The notes: generated from the sequence alone by a model not told the origin. A stretch of DNA of 64,000 nt from an uncultured Erwinia sp. (GCA_913775305.1 CAJYIY010000069.1:1-64000), one strand, 5' to 3'; counted from the first letter of the stretch, positions 9,114 through 20,013 are shown. Program-made: numbers and translations.

Positions 9114-10487
9114 ATGCAGATGCAGAAAGCAGAATGGGATCTCCCGTTAATTCAGAAGTACAACACCTCCGGCCCGCGTTACACCTCTTATCCGACGGCT
9201 CTGGAATTCACGCAGGACTACGATGAAAGCGCATTTTTACGCGCGGCGTCTCGTTATCCCGACCGGCCACTGTCTCTGTATTTGCATATCCCGTTTTGCC
9301 ATCAGCTCTGTTATTTCTGCGGCTGTAATAAACAGGTCACGCGTCAGCAACACAAAGCCGACGCGTATCTTGATGCGCTGGTGCAGGAGATTGCGGCTCG
9401 TGCGCCGCTGTTCAGTCAGCGTACCGTCAGCCAGATGCACTGGGGAGGTGGTACGCCTACGTTTCTTACGAAGGCTCAAATCAGCCGGCTGCTTGCCGCG
9501 CTTCGTCAGCATTTCACTTTTGCCGCTGATGCAGAAATGTCGATTGAGGTCGATCCACGTGGCATTGAGCTGGATGTGCTCGATCATCTGCGTGACGGGG
9601 GATTTAACCGTCTGAGCATGGGCGTGCAGGATTTTAACAAACAGGTCCAGCAGAGCGTTAACCGGGTGCAGGATGAGGCGATAATCTTCGCGTTGATGGC
9701 CCGTGCACGGCAGCTGGGTTTTACCTCCACCAATATCGATCTGATCTATGGGCTCCCACATCAGACGGCCGAGAGTTTTGCGTTCACCCTGCAAAAGGTG
9801 GCCGAGCTTAAACCGGACCGCCTCAGCGTATTTAACTATGCTCATCTGCCAGAACTGTTTGCAGCCCAGCGCAAGATTCGTCTGGAAGACCTGCCAAACG
9901 CACAGCAGAAGCTGGATATTCTGCAGCAGACGATTTCCTCTCTGATCGCTCAGGGCTATGAGTTTATCGGTATGGACCACTTCGCCCGCCATGATGATGA
10001 ACTGGCCGTAGCGCAGCGCGCCGGTAAGCTGCATCGAAATTTCCAGGGATATACCACGCAGGGAAACAGCGATCTGCTGGGAATGGGGGTTTCGGCAATT
10101 AGCATGATCGGGGATAGCTACGCGCAGAATGAAAAAGAGCTGAAGCACTACTACGCCGCGATTGAGCGGGATAAAACGGCACTCTGGCGCGGATTGCAGC
10201 TCACTGACGATGACTGCCTGCGACGTGATGTGATTAAGAGTCTGATGTGTAATTTCTCGCTGTCATTTTCAGAGGTTGAGGCGCAGTGGGGTATCGATTT
10301 CCAACGCTATTTTGCGGACGATCTGCAACAGCTAAAGCCGCTGATTGTTGACGGGCTGGTGGATAGCCATCAGAAGGGCCTTCAGATAACGCCTAAGGGG
10401 CGATTGCTGGTCAGGAATATCTGTATGTGCTTTGACAGTTATCTGCGCCAGAAAGCTCGCAGGCAGCAATTTTCACGGGTGATCTGA
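9114..10487 (+). CDS. hemN: HemN, oxygen-independent coproporphyrinogen III oxidase
   Basis: Radical-SAM enzyme converting coproporphyrinogen III to protoporphyrinogen IX in anaerobic haem synthesis. The iron-sulfur motif CxxxCxxC is in HIPFCHQLCYFCGC at about residues 58-69, followed by GGGTPTFL (SAM binding). The 457 residues equal the E. coli length. An in-frame ATG two codons later (9120) is an alternative start; AGG about 8 bases upstream suits the first. The gene converges with glnG; the hairpin between them has its T run on the glnG side. Confidence 0.97.
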   Translation: MQMQKAEWDLPLIQKYNTSGPRYTSYPTALEFTQDYDESAFLRAASRYPDRPLSLYLHIPFCHQLCYFCGCNKQVTRQQHKADAYLDALVQEIAARAPLFSQRTVSQMHWGGGTPTFLTKAQISRLLAALRQHFTFAADAEMSIEVDPRGIELDVLDHLRDGGFNRLSMGVQDFNKQVQQSVNRVQDEAIIFALMARARQLGFTSTNIDLIYGLPHQTAESFAFTLQKVAELKPDRLSVFNYAHLPELFAAQRKIRLEDLPNAQQKLDILQQTISSLIAQGYEFIGMDHFARHDDELAVAQRAGKLHRNFQGYTTQGNSDLLGMGVSAISMIGDSYAQNEKELKHYYAAIERDKTALWRGLQLTDDDCLRRDVIKSLMCNFSLSFSEVEAQWGIDFQRYFADDLQQLKPLIVDGLVDSHQKGLQITPKGRLLVRNICMCFDSYLRQKARRQQFSRVI

Positions 10488-10495
10488 CGCAGTCT

Positions 10496-10526
10496 GAAAA
10501 AAAGGCGAGCCTCTCGCGGCTCGCCT
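10496..10526 (-). terminator. Rho-independent terminator of glnALG
   Basis: Stem AGGCGAGCC / GGCTCGCCT (10503-10526) with seven A on its left, which is a T run in the minus-strand transcript. It ends the gln operon and separates it from hemN. Confidence 0.85.
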
Positions 10527-10557
10527 CTGACATACCTGACCCGAATGAAAAATAGTG

Positions 10558-11967
10558 CTACTCCATTCCCAGCTCTTTCAGCTTGCGGGTCAGCGTGTTG
10601 CGCCCCCAGCCAAGCAGTCGCGCAGCTTCCTGCTTGTGGCCCTGTGTATGGCGCAGGGCGGTCGTGAGCAGCGTGCGCTCCATTTCCGGCTGTGCCTCTG
10701 ACAGCAGATTTTGATGACCGGAGCGTAACGCCCTGTCGGCCCACTGGGCCAGTAATGTCGCCCAGCTGTCCGGCAAAGACTGCGTCGGGCTGTCCGGTGT
10801 TGAAGTCTCGAACAGCTCAGGCGGCAGATCCTGAATCAGCACTTCCTGTCCAGCCGCCATCACCGTCAGCCAGCGGCAGGTGTTTTCCAGCTGCCTCACG
10901 TTGCCGGACCAGTGCAGTCGGGTGAGTGCCGTTTCCGTTTCCGGATGCAGGATTTTGGCTTCCACGCCCAGCTCACGAGCAGCCACCTGCAGGAAGTAGC
11001 GCGCCAGGCGCGGAATGTCTTCCCGGCGTTCACGCAGTGGCGGTAAATGTACGCGAATAACGTTCAGGCGGTGGAATAAATCCTCGCGGAATTTACCTTC
11101 CTGCACGCGCAATTCCAGGTTCTGGTGGGTTGCCGCAATAATACGCACATCTACTTTCACCGGGGCATAGCCACCAACGCGATAAAACTGCCCGTCGGCC
11201 AGCACACGAAGCAGTCGGGTCTGGACATCCAGCGGCATATCACCAATTTCATCAAGGAACAGCGTTCCGCCGTCCGCCTGTTCGAAGCGGCCCTGGCGGA
11301 TCTGATTGGCACCGGTAAATGCGCCTTTTTCATGGCCAAACAGTTCGGACTCAATCAAATCCTTGGGGATGGCGGCCATATTCAACGCAATAAACGGAGC
11401 CTTTACCCGCGGGCTGTGGCGATGCAGTGCGTGCGCCACTAACTCTTTACCCGTTCCGGACTCGCCGTTTATCAGGACGCTGATTGATGAGCGGGAGAGG
11501 CGGCCAATAATGCGAAATACATCCTGCATCGCCGGTGCTTCACCAATGATATCGGTGGTCGGCCCGCTGGCAGGTTGATTGCGCGGCTGCTGCTGCTCCT
11601 GATAGTGACTGATGGCGCGCTCAACCAGCGCCACCGCTTCATCAATATCAAACGGTTTAGGCAGGTAATCAAAAGCACCCTGCTGGTATGCACTGACGGC
11701 GGCATCCAAATCGGAATGAGCCGTCATAATGATCACTGGCAGCATAGGATGGCGCTGTTTGATTTGCTTAAGCAGCGCCAGCCCGTCCATGCCCGGCATA
11801 CGAATGTCTGACAGTAAAACGTCTGGGGTTTTGGTTGCGAGAGCGTCCAGCACCTCACTGCCACTTTCAAAAGTGACACAACTTAAACCGGCTCCAGTGA
11901 GCGCGCGTTCAAGCACCCAGCGGATGGAGCTATCGTCATCGACGATCCAAACTATCCCTCGTTGCAT
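10558..11967 (-). CDS. glnG: NtrC (GlnG), nitrogen response regulator
   Basis: Sigma-54 activator that turns on glnA and other nitrogen genes when phosphorylated by NtrB. The 469 residues contain a receiver domain with the phospho-acceptor Asp in [12 protein letters not shown] (about residue 54). The AAA+ domain follows, with Walker A GESGTGKE and the sigma-54 contact loop GAFTGA. A Fis-type helix-turn-helix ends the protein ([18 protein letters not shown]). All key residues are present. It follows glnL by 7 bp and is the last gene of glnALG. Length equals E. coli NtrC. Confidence 0.98.
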   Translation of the reverse strand: MQRGIVWIVDDDSSIRWVLERALTGAGLSCVTFESGSEVLDALATKTPDVLLSDIRMPGMDGLALLKQIKQRHPMLPVIIMTAHSDLDAAVSAYQQGAFDYLPKPFDIDEAVALVERAISHYQEQQQPRNQPASGPTTDIIGEAPAMQDVFRIIGRLSRSSISVLINGESGTGKELVAHALHRHSPRVKAPFIALNMAAIPKDLIESELFGHEKGAFTGANQIRQGRFEQADGGTLFLDEIGDMPLDVQTRLLRVLADGQFYRVGGYAPVKVDVRIIAATHQNLELRVQEGKFREDLFHRLNVIRVHLPPLRERREDIPRLARYFLQVAARELGVEAKILHPETETALTRLHWSGNVRQLENTCRWLTVMAAGQEVLIQDLPPELFETSTPDSPTQSLPDSWATLLAQWADRALRSGHQNLLSEAQPEMERTLLTTALRHTQGHKQEAARLLGWGRNTLTRKLKELGME

Positions 11968-11974
11968 AGAAACC

Positions 11975-13024
11975 TCACTGGCGAATAGGCAGATAAACTG
12001 AAAACTCAGTGTGTCCGGGCCAACTGTTGAACTCTATTTTCCCGGAATGCTGATCTATCAGGCTGCGGGCAATGGACAGCCCCAGTCCGGTGCCGCCTTC
12101 CCGGCCGCTGACCATCGGATAAAACAGGGTATCCTGCAGCTGTGCCGGGATGCCGGGGCCGTCATCTTCAATATCGATGCGCGCCACCAGGCGATACCTT
12201 GTACCGTGCAGCGTAAGCTGAAACGCCGTACGGGTACGTAACGTAATGGTTCCACCCTGGTCGCCCAACGCCTGAAGCGCATTGCGAACAACGTTAAGGA
12301 GAACCTGTTCGATCTGATCGGGATCGTGCGGCAGTTCTGGCAGGCTGGGATCGTAATCCCGCACCAGAGAAACGTTATCGGGCAGCTCCATGGAAACCAG
12401 ATTAACCACGCGCTCAGCCACCTGATGGATGCTCTGAGTCACATGCATACCCGGCTGCTGGGGCCCTAACAGACGATCGACCAGATTGCGCAGGCGATCG
12501 GCCTGTTCAATGATGACTTTGGTGTATTCAGTTAATCCCGGATCGGGGAGCGCTTTGGCCAGCAGCTGTGCTGCGCCGCGCAATCCTCCCAGCGGATTTT
12601 TAATCTCATGCGCCAGACCGCGTACCAGATCGCGTGCAGCGACCTGCTGTGCGTGCTGCAACTGCTCCTGGCTGAGGCGACGTTGATTATCCATCGGCGC
12701 CATTTCCATCAGAATCAGGCCATCCGGCAGACGCTGGGCGGTCAGCGACATGATGTGGGCACGACTGTCGACCACCAGGGTCACTTCACTGTCGGTAAAG
12801 CCCTGACCTGCATCCAGGTTCTCGATCATGACTTCGATATTGAGAGAGAAATAACCAATCAGTTCCGGTAACGGCGTTCCGAAAAGCTTACGGGAACTTT
12901 GCGCCAGCAATTGCTGCGCTGCAGGGTTGGCATAATGAATCACCAGCTCGCTATCAACTAACAGAATGCTGTTGATCAGTGAATTGAGAATCTGCCCAGC
13001 ATCGGGCAGAGCGCCAGTTGCCAT
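11975..13024 (-). CDS. glnL: NtrB (GlnL), nitrogen sensor kinase/phosphatase
   Basis: Cytoplasmic PAS-containing histidine kinase that phosphorylates NtrC and, with PII (GlnB), dephosphorylates it. The PAS region spans about 10-115. The phosphorylated His lies in [11 protein letters not shown] (about residue 139). The ATP-binding N, G1 and G2 boxes are [20 protein letters not shown] and GGTGLGLSI. The frame extends ten codons further to 13054, but the start [11 protein letters not shown] at 13024 matches E. coli NtrB exactly in length (349). It has GGAG eight bases upstream; the longer start would overlap the glnL promoter region. Confidence 0.97.
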   Translation of the reverse strand: MATGALPDAGQILNSLINSILLVDSELVIHYANPAAQQLLAQSSRKLFGTPLPELIGYFSLNIEVMIENLDAGQGFTDSEVTLVVDSRAHIMSLTAQRLPDGLILMEMAPMDNQRRLSQEQLQHAQQVAARDLVRGLAHEIKNPLGGLRGAAQLLAKALPDPGLTEYTKVIIEQADRLRNLVDRLLGPQQPGMHVTQSIHQVAERVVNLVSMELPDNVSLVRDYDPSLPELPHDPDQIEQVLLNVVRNALQALGDQGGTITLRTRTAFQLTLHGTRYRLVARIDIEDDGPGIPAQLQDTLFYPMVSGREGGTGLGLSIARSLIDQHSGKIEFNSWPGHTEFSVYLPIRQ

Positions 13025-13050
13025 AAAGCGTTCTCCAGAGTAATTCGTGC

Positions 13051-13071
13051 GCACTAATTTAGTGCATTATA
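13051..13071 (-). promoter_or_regulatory. glnL promoter with NtrC operator
   Basis: On the minus strand a TATAAT (13066-13071) is followed at once by the 15-base palindrome GCACTAAATTAGTGC (13051-13065), which fits the NtrC consensus. The expected transcription start lies inside the palindrome, so NtrC should repress. This is the arrangement known for E. coli glnLp, which keeps NtrB/NtrC low in nitrogen-rich cells. Confidence 0.8.
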
Positions 13072-13115
13072 ATCATTTAACCCGGAATTCATCGTCTGAG
13101 CCGATGAATTTGTGG

Positions 13116-13142
13116 AGAAAAAAGCCCATCCGAAGATGGGCT
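13116..13142 (-). terminator. Partial terminator between glnA and glnL
   Basis: AGCCCATC-TTCG-GATGGGCT hairpin with a T run in the minus-strand direction, about 145 bases after the glnA stop. In enteric bacteria such an intercistronic terminator lets only part of glnA transcription reach glnLG. Confidence 0.85.
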
Positions 13143-13286
13143 GAAAGTTTCCACGGCAACAAAATCCCAGACGTTTATCATGCTGATGTCTGGCGGGTCC
13201 TGGATGTCACCCGCATCGACACGCCACGCGGGTGATATTCAGTTGCCGCTGCTCAGCGACATGATATTCGCCGGGCTGACTACTAA

Positions 13287-14696
13287 TTAAACGCTGTAGT
13301 ACAGTTCGAACTCAACTGGGTGCGGAGTCATACGAACGCGGTCCATCTCTTCTTTACGCAGAGCGATGTAAGCATCGATTGTATCGTCAGTGAACACGCC
13401 GCCACGAGTCAGGAACTCACGGTCTTCGTTCAGTGCAGCCAGTGCTTCGTCCAGAGAACCTGCAACTTTTGGAATCTCAGCTTCTTCTTCCGGTGGCAGA
13501 TCGTACAGGTTTTTGTCCATTGCATCGCCAGGGTGGATCTTGTTGATGATGCCGTCCAGGCCAGCCATCAGCAGTGCAGCGAAGCACAGATACGGGTTAG
13601 CCGCTGGATCCGGGAAGCGCGCTTCGATACGACGTGCTTTCGGGCTGGCAACCACAGGGATACGGATTGAGGCCGAACGGTTACGGGCAGAGTAAGCCAG
13701 CATTACCGGGGCTTCGTAGCCCGGGACCAGACGCTTGTAGGAGTTGGTGGTCGGGTTCGCCAGGGCGTTGATCGCCTTAGCGTGTTTGATAACGCCGCCG
13801 ATGTAGAACAGTGCCATCTCAGACAGACCGCCGTATTTGTCGCCGGCGAACAGGTTGGTGCCGCCTTTAGACAGAGACATGTGGCAGTGCATACCGGAGC
13901 CGTTATCACCAAACATAGGTTTAGGCATGAAGGTGGCCGTTTTGCCGTAAGCGTGAGCAACGTTGTGCACAACGTATTTGTAAATTTGAATTTCGTCAGC
14001 TTTTTTGGTCATGGTGTTGAAGCGGGTTGCCACTTCGTTCTGACCTGCAGTTGCAACTTCGTGGTGGTGAGCTTCAACAACCAGGCCCATCTGCTCCATG
14101 GTCAGACACATAGCAGAACGGATGTCCTGAGATGAGTCAACCGGTGGCACTGGGAAGTAGCCGCCTTTCAGGCCCGGACGGTGGCCTTTGTTGCCGCCTT
14201 CGTATTCTTTGCTGGAGTTCCAGTACGCTTCGATATCATCGATAGCCACATGAGAACCTGAAGTGCTGCTGCCGAAACGAATGTCGTCGAACAGGAAGAA
14301 CTCTGGCTCTGGTCCAAACAGTACGGTATCCGCGATGCCGGAAGAACGCAGGAAATCTTCAGCGCGCTTGGCGATTGAGCGCGGGTCGCGGTCATAGCCC
14401 TGCATGGTGCCTGGCTCAAGGATGTCACAACGGATGATCAGGGTAGAATCTGCAAAGAACGGGTCAATGAGCGCAGTGGTAGCATCCGGCATCAGAACCA
14501 TGTCGGATTCGTTGATGCCTTTCCAGCCACCAATCGAGGAGCCGTCAAACATTTTGCCTTCTTCGAAGAAGTCAGCGTTAACCTGATGAGCGGGAATCGT
14601 CACGTGCTGCTCTTTACCTTTAGTGTCGGTAAAACGCAGGTCAACAAATTTGACTTCGTGTTCGTTCATCATCGACAGAACGTGTTCAGCGGACAT
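13287..14696 (-). CDS. glnA: Glutamine synthetase type I
   Basis: Makes glutamine from glutamate, ammonia and ATP; dodecameric cytoplasmic enzyme. The 469 residues carry the signature FDGSSIGGW near residue 50, the [10 protein letters not shown] active-site loop (about 264-273) and the [14 protein letters not shown] ATP region ([10 protein letters not shown]). The adenylylation tyrosine is in [10 protein letters not shown] (about 397), so GlnE should regulate it. A GGAGAG ribosome site precedes the ATG. First gene of glnALG; see the sigma-54 promoter and NtrC sites upstream. Confidence 0.99.
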   Translation of the reverse strand: MSAEHVLSMMNEHEVKFVDLRFTDTKGKEQHVTIPAHQVNADFFEEGKMFDGSSIGGWKGINESDMVLMPDATTALIDPFFADSTLIIRCDILEPGTMQGYDRDPRSIAKRAEDFLRSSGIADTVLFGPEPEFFLFDDIRFGSSTSGSHVAIDDIEAYWNSSKEYEGGNKGHRPGLKGGYFPVPPVDSSQDIRSAMCLTMEQMGLVVEAHHHEVATAGQNEVATRFNTMTKKADEIQIYKYVVHNVAHAYGKTATFMPKPMFGDNGSGMHCHMSLSKGGTNLFAGDKYGGLSEMALFYIGGVIKHAKAINALANPTTNSYKRLVPGYEAPVMLAYSARNRSASIRIPVVASPKARRIEARFPDPAANPYLCFAALLMAGLDGIINKIHPGDAMDKNLYDLPPEEEAEIPKVAGSLDEALAALNEDREFLTRGGVFTDDTIDAYIALRKEEMDRVRMTPHPVEFELYYSV

Positions 14697-14848
14697 ACTT
14701 AACTCTCCTGGATTTTGTCATTGTCGTCGTGGTTAGAGCACTTTACGGGCCCGCTTTGCGTTTGGCTGCGTGGACGCCGAAAATAAAAGTACTCTGACAA
14801 GCTATCAACCGTTGTGGAAACTGGCATTTTTCGCTTACAGAGACTAAA

Positions 14849-14864
14849 GCGAAATCTATGCCAA
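14849..14864 (-). promoter_or_regulatory. glnAp2 sigma-54 promoter
   Basis: The minus strand reads TTGGCATAGATTTCGC, one base different from the E. coli glnAp2 -24/-12 element. The predicted start near 14837 gives a leader of about 140 nt before glnA, roughly twice the E. coli leader. No ORF or obvious riboswitch is seen in that leader. Confidence 0.85.
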
Positions 14865-14919
14865 CTTTTTTATTCAGTGCAAAAAGCGCTATGATGCGCC
14901 CTGTCGGAAGACGAGGAAT

Positions 14920-14985
14920 GCACCATGATGGAAAATGCGCACCATCATGGTGCAATTGTATGGTAAGTGGGCGCCATTTTGGTGC
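14920..14985 (-). promoter_or_regulatory. NtrC enhancer sites of glnA
   Basis: Two palindromes fit GCACCA-N3-TGGTGC: GCGCCATTTTGGTGC (14971-14985, one mismatch) and GCACCATCATGGTGC (14939-14953, perfect). Their centres are 32 bp apart, three helical turns. A weaker half site GCACCATGATGGAAA lies at 14920-14934. Distances to the start near 14837 are about -141, -109 and -90, close to E. coli sites 1-3. The rest of the glnA-typA gap (14697-15133) holds no gene. Confidence 0.85.
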
Positions 14986-15072
14986 AATTTTTCCATGCAG
15001 TGCAATCTTTGCACTGGAAATGGCGTTAAATGCAATCCGGACAGTTAAATTTCTATGAAATATGTGATCCTG

Positions 15073-15101
15073 TTCAGTCCTTCGATTAATCCGTGTACAA
15101 T
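15073..15101 (+). promoter_or_regulatory. Likely typA promoter
   Basis: TTCAGT, 17-base spacer, TACAAT, about 33 bases before the typA GTG. Moderate match to sigma-70. Confidence 0.5.
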
Positions 15102-15133
15102 AGCGCGCTATTTCTAATGCCTGAGGCAAAGCT

Positions 15134-16954
15134 GTGATCGAAAATTTGCGTAACATCGCCATTATTGCCCACGTTGACCATGGTAAAACTACCCTGGTTG
15201 ATAAGTTGCTGCAGCAGTCCGGGACCTTCGATGCCCGTACCGAAGCAACTGAACGCGTAATGGACTCCAACGATTTGGAGAAAGAGCGTGGGATTACCAT
15301 CCTCGCAAAAAACACCGCCATTAAATGGAATGACTACCGCATCAACATCGTGGATACCCCAGGACACGCCGACTTCGGCGGTGAGGTTGAGCGTGTGATG
15401 TCAATGGTTGACTCGGTGCTGCTGGTTGTGGATGCAATGGATGGCCCTATGCCGCAAACCCGTTTCGTGACCAAAAAAGCATTCGCTAATGGTCTGAAGC
15501 CGATTGTAGTTATCAACAAAGTTGACCGTCCCGGTGCGCGTCCTGACTGGGTCGTCGATCAGGTGTTTGACCTGTTCGTCAACCTGGATGCCACTGACGA
15601 ACAGCTGGACTTCCCGATCATCTATGCATCCGCGTTGAACGGTATCGCGGGTCTGGATCACAACGATATGGCGGAAGACATGACCCCGCTGTATCAGGCA
15701 ATCGTCGACCGCGTATCGCCACCTCAGGTTGAGCTGGAAGCGCCACTGCAGATGCAAATTTCGCAGCTGGACTACAACAACTACCTGGGCGTCATCGGTA
15801 TTGGTCGTATTAAGCGCGGTAAAGTTCGTCCTAACCAGCAAGTGACCGTAATCGATAGCGAAGGTAAAACCCGCAACGCTAAAGTGGGTAAAGTTCTGAC
15901 CCACATGGGTCTGGAGCGTATCGAAGCGACGGAAGCAGAAGCGGGCGATATCATCGCTATCACCGGTCTGGGTGAGCTGAACATCTCTGACACCATCTGC
16001 GATCCGCAGAATGTGCAAGCGCTGCCGGCCCTGAGCGTTGATGAACCGACCGTGACCATGTTCTTCTGCGTTAACACCTCGCCGTTCTGCGGTAAAGAAG
16101 GTAAGTATGTGACTTCACGTCAGATCCTTGACCGTCTGAACAAAGAGCTGGTGCATAACGTGGCACTGCGCGTTGAAGAAACGCCAGACGCTGATGCATT
16201 CCGCGTTTCCGGTCGTGGTGAGCTGCACCTGTCAGTACTGATCGAAAACATGCGTCGTGAAGGTTTCGAGCTGGCGGTATCCCGTCCGAAAGTTATCTTC
16301 CGCGAGTTTGAAGGCCGTAAGCAAGAGCCATTCGAAAACGTGACCCTCGATATCGAAGAGCAGCACCAGGGCTCTGTGATGCAGGCGATGGGTGAGCGTA
16401 AAGGCGACATGAAAAACATGGATCCAGATGGTAAAGGCCGTGTGCGTCTTGACTACGAGATCCCAAGCCGTGGTCTGATCGGTTTCCGTAACGAGTTTAT
16501 GACCATGACTTCCGGTACCGGTCTGCTGTACTCCACCTTCAGCCACTACGACGACGTTCGTCCGGGCGAAGTGGGCCAGCGCCAGAACGGCGTACTGATC
16601 TCTAACGGGCAGGGTAAAGCAGTAGCATTCGCCCTCTACAGCCTGCAGGATCGCGGTAAGCTGTTCCTCGGTCACGGTGCAGAAGTCTATGAAGGCCAGA
16701 TCATCGGTATTCACTCACGTTCTAACGACCTGACCGTGAACTGCCTGACCGGTAAAAAACTGACTAACATGCGTGCTTCCGGTACTGATGAAGCCACGAC
16801 TCTGGTTCCACCACAGAAAATGACGCTGGAGCAGGCTCTGGAGTTCATTGATGATGACGAACTGGTAGAAGTGACTCCGCAGTCCGTACGTATCCGTAAA
16901 CGTCATCTGACTGAGAACGATCGTAAACGCGCAAATCGCGGACCGAAAGAGTAA
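15134..16954 (+). CDS. typA: TypA/BipA, ribosome-associated GTPase
   Basis: Translational GTPase related to EF-G and LepA that binds 70S ribosomes and helps 50S assembly at low temperature and stress responses. The G domain shows [10 protein letters not shown] (G1, about 12-21), [17 protein letters not shown] (G3) and NKVDRP (G4). EF-Tu domain 2, EF-G-like domains and the BipA-specific C-terminus ending RANRGPKE follow. 606 residues against 607 in E. coli. The start codon is GTG, with GAGG about eight bases upstream. It diverges from glnA. A strong terminator follows. Confidence 0.98.
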   Translation: MIENLRNIAIIAHVDHGKTTLVDKLLQQSGTFDARTEATERVMDSNDLEKERGITILAKNTAIKWNDYRINIVDTPGHADFGGEVERVMSMVDSVLLVVDAMDGPMPQTRFVTKKAFANGLKPIVVINKVDRPGARPDWVVDQVFDLFVNLDATDEQLDFPIIYASALNGIAGLDHNDMAEDMTPLYQAIVDRVSPPQVELEAPLQMQISQLDYNNYLGVIGIGRIKRGKVRPNQQVTVIDSEGKTRNAKVGKVLTHMGLERIEATEAEAGDIIAITGLGELNISDTICDPQNVQALPALSVDEPTVTMFFCVNTSPFCGKEGKYVTSRQILDRLNKELVHNVALRVEETPDADAFRVSGRGELHLSVLIENMRREGFELAVSRPKVIFREFEGRKQEPFENVTLDIEEQHQGSVMQAMGERKGDMKNMDPDGKGRVRLDYEIPSRGLIGFRNEFMTMTSGTGLLYSTFSHYDDVRPGEVGQRQNGVLISNGQGKAVAFALYSLQDRGKLFLGHGAEVYEGQIIGIHSRSNDLTVNCLTGKKLTNMRASGTDEATTLVPPQKMTLEQALEFIDDDELVEVTPQSVRIRKRHLTENDRKRANRGPKE

Positions 16955-16975
16955 TCACTCGTCGAATCAGTCAGC

Positions 16976-17003
16976 AAGGCCGGAGCAATCCGGCCTTTTT
17001 TTT
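16976..17003 (+). terminator. Terminator of typA
   Basis: AAGGCCGGA-GCAA-TCCGGCCTT hairpin followed by T8, 22 bases after the stop. Confidence 0.92.
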
Positions 17004-17087
17004 GTCCGCAGTTTTCCCTCCCTTAGCTGTTCAGCCTTCGTTTTTCCCGCTAGAGTGAATAGCTGAGCGGAAAAAAAGGAGAGGGTT

Positions 17088-17699
17088 ATGCTGTATATCT
17101 TTGACCTGGGTAACGTCATTGTGGATATCGATTTCCGACGGGTTTTAGGTGCCTGGAGCGATCTTGGCCGCGTACCGCTGGCCGCGCTGCAAAGCCGCTT
17201 CGATATGGGCGAACCGTTTTTCCAGCATGAACGTGGTGAAATCAGTGACGAGCAGTTTGCAGCGAAAGTGTGTGATCAGCTGGATATTGCCCTGGGATAT
17301 GAGCAGTTCGCTGCTGGCTGGCAGGCGGTGTTTGTAGGCGTTCGCCCAGAGGTAATTGACATCATGCACAAACTGCGGGAGCAGGGCGATCGCGTTGTCA
17401 TTTTATCGAATACCAATCGCCTGCACTGCGAATTTTGGCCAACCGAATATCCTGAAGTGATCAATGCAGCGGATAAAATCTACCTGTCACAGGAAATGGG
17501 GTTGCGTAAACCCGAGCCTGAAATTTACCAGCGCGTACTGAACGAAGAAGATGCTTCTGCTCAGGATGCTATTTTCCTTGATGATAATCTTGAGAACGTT
17601 GAGGCCGCGCGCGCTCTGGGTATTCACAGTGTCCACGTGACCGATGCCAGCGTAGTGCCAGCGTTTTTCTCCGATCGAATTAACCGTGTATCTAATTAA
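17088..17699 (+). CDS. yihX: YihX, HAD-family glucose-1-phosphate phosphatase
   Basis: Haloacid dehalogenase-type phosphatase; the E. coli enzyme hydrolyses alpha-D-glucose 1-phosphate. HAD motif I is at the very start ([11 protein letters not shown]), motif II is VILSNTN, and the K of motif III is in LRKPEPEIY. Motif IV is FLDDNLENV. 203 residues (199 in E. coli). AAGGAGAGG precedes the ATG. First of four overlapping genes yihX-yihY-dtd-fabY, with yihY starting inside its last codons. Cytoplasmic. Confidence 0.95.
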   Translation: MLYIFDLGNVIVDIDFRRVLGAWSDLGRVPLAALQSRFDMGEPFFQHERGEISDEQFAAKVCDQLDIALGYEQFAAGWQAVFVGVRPEVIDIMHKLREQGDRVVILSNTNRLHCEFWPTEYPEVINAADKIYLSQEMGLRKPEPEIYQRVLNEEDASAQDAIFLDDNLENVEAARALGIHSVHVTDASVVPAFFSDRINRVSN

Positions 17700-18558
17700 C
17701 CATACCCGGCATCGCCTGCATGCCTTCTGGCAGTGGATAAAACTGCTGTGGCGGCGTACGGATGAAGACGGTTTGACCATGCTGGCCGGCCATCTTGCCT
17801 ATGTGTCACTGCTTTCTCTGGTGCCGCTGGTTGCCGTGGTGTTTGCACTGTTCGCGGCCTTTCCTATGTTCTCGGAGGTCAGCATCCAGATCAAAAGTTT
17901 TGTCTTTAATAACTTTGTTCCGGCGGCGGGGACGACCATCCAGAACTACCTCGAACAGTTTGTGGCGAACGTTAATAAAATGACCACGGTCGGCGTAGGT
18001 GGCCTGATTGTTACCGCTCTGCTGCTGATGTATTCGATTGATTCAGCAATGAACACGATCTGGCGGAGCAAAAGAAAACGACCGCTGATTTACTCGTTTG
18101 CCGTTTACTGGATGATTCTGACCCTGGGGCCACTGCTGGTCGGGGCCAGTCTGGCTATCAGTTCTTATCTGCTGTCTCTGCACTGGGCGACGGTCAGCGG
18201 CGTTTCCCGGGTCATTGACGTTATGCTGCGCATCTTTCCGTTGCTGCTTTCCTGCCTCTCTTTTTGGTTACTCTACAGCATTGTGCCAACCACGGAAGTC
18301 GCCGGGCGTGATGCACTTGTCGGGGCACTGGTTGCAGGAGTACTGTTTGAACTGGGGAAAAAGTGCTTTGCCCTCTATGTTACGATGTTTCCCTCATACC
18401 AGTTAATTTATGGGGTGCTGGCCGTTATACCCATTGTGTTTTTGTGGGTGTACTGGACCTGGTGCATCGTCCTGCTAGGAGCAGAGATTACCGCTTCGTT
18501 GGGTGACTACCGTCAGCTGAAACAGGAAGAACAGGAAAAAGAGAACGAGGAACGATGA
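17686..18558 (+). CDS. yihY: YihY family inner membrane protein (UPF0761)
   Basis: Polytopic inner membrane protein of 290 residues with about six hydrophobic segments (for example [20 protein letters not shown] at about 33-52). Once called RNase BN, a role later assigned to another protein; its real function is unsettled. The acidic, glutamine-rich tail ends [10 protein letters not shown]. It starts with GTG and overlaps yihX by 14 bp; its TGA overlaps the dtd ATG, so translation is likely coupled. Confidence 0.93.
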   Translation: MYLINHTRHRLHAFWQWIKLLWRRTDEDGLTMLAGHLAYVSLLSLVPLVAVVFALFAAFPMFSEVSIQIKSFVFNNFVPAAGTTIQNYLEQFVANVNKMTTVGVGGLIVTALLLMYSIDSAMNTIWRSKRKRPLIYSFAVYWMILTLGPLLVGASLAISSYLLSLHWATVSGVSRVIDVMLRIFPLLLSCLSFWLLYSIVPTTEVAGRDALVGALVAGVLFELGKKCFALYVTMFPSYQLIYGVLAVIPIVFLWVYWTWCIVLLGAEITASLGDYRQLKQEEQEKENEER

Positions 18559-18992
18559 TTGCCTTAATTCAACGGGTGCTTGCTGCCAGCGTCACGGTGG
18601 CAGGTGAAACTATCGGGGAAATCGGCCCTGGGCTATTGATTTTGCTTGGTGTGGAGAAAGGGGATAGCCCTGAGAGCGCTCGTAAACTGGCCAGCAAGGT
18701 GCTGGGCTACCGTATTTTCGGTGACGAGAACGATAAAATGAATCTGAACGTACAGCAGGCGGATGGAAGCGTGCTGGTGGTATCACAGTTTACGCTCGCT
18801 GCCGATACCCAAAAGGGCCTGCGCCCCAGTTTCTCCGGTGGCGCAGAACCGGCAGAGGCAGAAAAACTCTATGAGTATTTCACCACCTGCTGTCGTGAAC
18901 AGGGAATTACGACGGAAACCGGGCAATTCGCCGCTGATATGAAAGTGGCACTGGTGAATGATGGCCCGGTCACCTTCTGGTTGCAGGTTTGA
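18555..18992 (+). CDS. dtd: D-aminoacyl-tRNA deacylase
   Basis: Removes D-amino acids (and glycine from tRNA-Ala) from tRNAs to keep translation accurate. The two active-site signatures of the family are present: SQFTLAAD at about residues 77-84 and the C-terminal [11 protein letters not shown]. 145 residues, the same as E. coli. The ATG overlaps the yihY stop in ATGA, and fabY starts within its stop codon region. Cytoplasmic homodimer. Confidence 0.97.
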   Translation: MIALIQRVLAASVTVAGETIGEIGPGLLILLGVEKGDSPESARKLASKVLGYRIFGDENDKMNLNVQQADGSVLVVSQFTLAADTQKGLRPSFSGGAEPAEAEKLYEYFTTCCREQGITTETGQFAADMKVALVNDGPVTFWLQV

Positions 18993-19990
18993 CGCAGCTG
19001 GCCGAGCGGCAAAGGAACAGCCTGGCGAGCTCAGACAGAGAGAATCATCTTATGTATCACCTCCGGGTACCAGAAACCGCAGAAGAGTTAGATACTTACT
19101 ATCAGTTCCGTTGGGAGATGCTGCGTAAACCTTTGCATCAGCCTGTGGGATCGGAGCGTGACGCCTGGGATGCCCTGGCACACCACCAAATGGTGGTCGA
19201 TGAGCATGGGCAGCCGGTTGCCGTTGGCAGGTTGTACATCAATGCCGACAATGAAGCGGCAATTCGCTTTCTTGCTGTTCACCCCTCAGTGCAGGGAAAA
19301 GGGCTGGGAACGCTGGTGGCGATGACGCTGGAATCCGTTGCCCGGCAGGAAGGCGTCAAGCGAGTGGTGTGCAGTGTACGTGAGGATGCCGTAGATTTCT
19401 TCTCTAAGCTCGGTTATCTCAATCAGGGTGAGATCACGGCGCCGCAAACGACACCGGTGCGCCATTTTTTAATGATCAAACCGGTGGTGACGCTGGATGA
19501 TATCCTGCATCGTGCAGACTGGTGCGGCCAGCTCCAGCAGGCATGGTATGAGCATATCCCTCTCAGCGAAAAAATGGGCGTGCGTATTCTGCAATATACC
19601 GGACAGAAATTTATCACCACCATGCCTGAGACGGGCAATCAGAATCCCCACCATACGCTGTTCGCAGGCAGTCTGTTTTCCCTGGCAACACTCACCGGCT
19701 GGGGGCTGATTTGGCTGCTGCTGCGTGAACGTCATTTGGGGGGCACGATCATTCTGGCGGATGCGCATATCCGCTACAGCAAGCCGATCAGAGGTAAGCC
19801 CGGTGCGATTGCCGATTTGGGTTCGCTCAGCGGGGATCTGGATCGCCTCGCCCGCGGACGTAAGGCGCGGGTACAGCTGGAAGTTGAGCTGTTTGGTAAT
19901 GATGAATCCGGCGCGGTGTTTGAAGGGGTATACATCGTTTTGCCTGCCGATCCCGACGGTCCTCTGGAGGCAGGGGGCTCGGGGCACTGA
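18989..19990 (+). CDS. fabY: FabY (YiiD), GNAT plus thioesterase-fold protein for fatty acid initiation
   Basis: Two-domain protein. An N-terminal GNAT acetyltransferase domain (about 20-160) includes the acetyl-CoA loop [15 protein letters not shown]-terminal hot-dog thioesterase-like domain (about 190-325) includes [20 protein letters not shown]. The E. coli homologue YiiD (FabY) can supply acetoacetyl-ACP for fatty acid initiation as a bypass of FabH. I take the TTG at 18989, overlapping the dtd stop, which gives 333 residues against 329. The ATG at 19051 (MYHLRVP) is the alternative. Last gene of the yihX chain. Confidence 0.92.
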   Translation: MTQLAERQRNSLASSDRENHLMYHLRVPETAEELDTYYQFRWEMLRKPLHQPVGSERDAWDALAHHQMVVDEHGQPVAVGRLYINADNEAAIRFLAVHPSVQGKGLGTLVAMTLESVARQEGVKRVVCSVREDAVDFFSKLGYLNQGEITAPQTTPVRHFLMIKPVVTLDDILHRADWCGQLQQAWYEHIPLSEKMGVRILQYTGQKFITTMPETGNQNPHHTLFAGSLFSLATLTGWGLIWLLLRERHLGGTIILADAHIRYSKPIRGKPGAIADLGSLSGDLDRLARGRKARVQLEVELFGNDESGAVFEGVYIVLPADPDGPLEAGGSGH

Positions 19991-20013
19991 ATTTGTATCG
20001 CCATAGCGATGAG

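Noticed and set aside
9237..10148. 303-codon minus-strand frame opposite hemN
   Set aside because: Entirely antisense to hemN, whose codons match the family from end to end; no similarity or ribosome site of its own.
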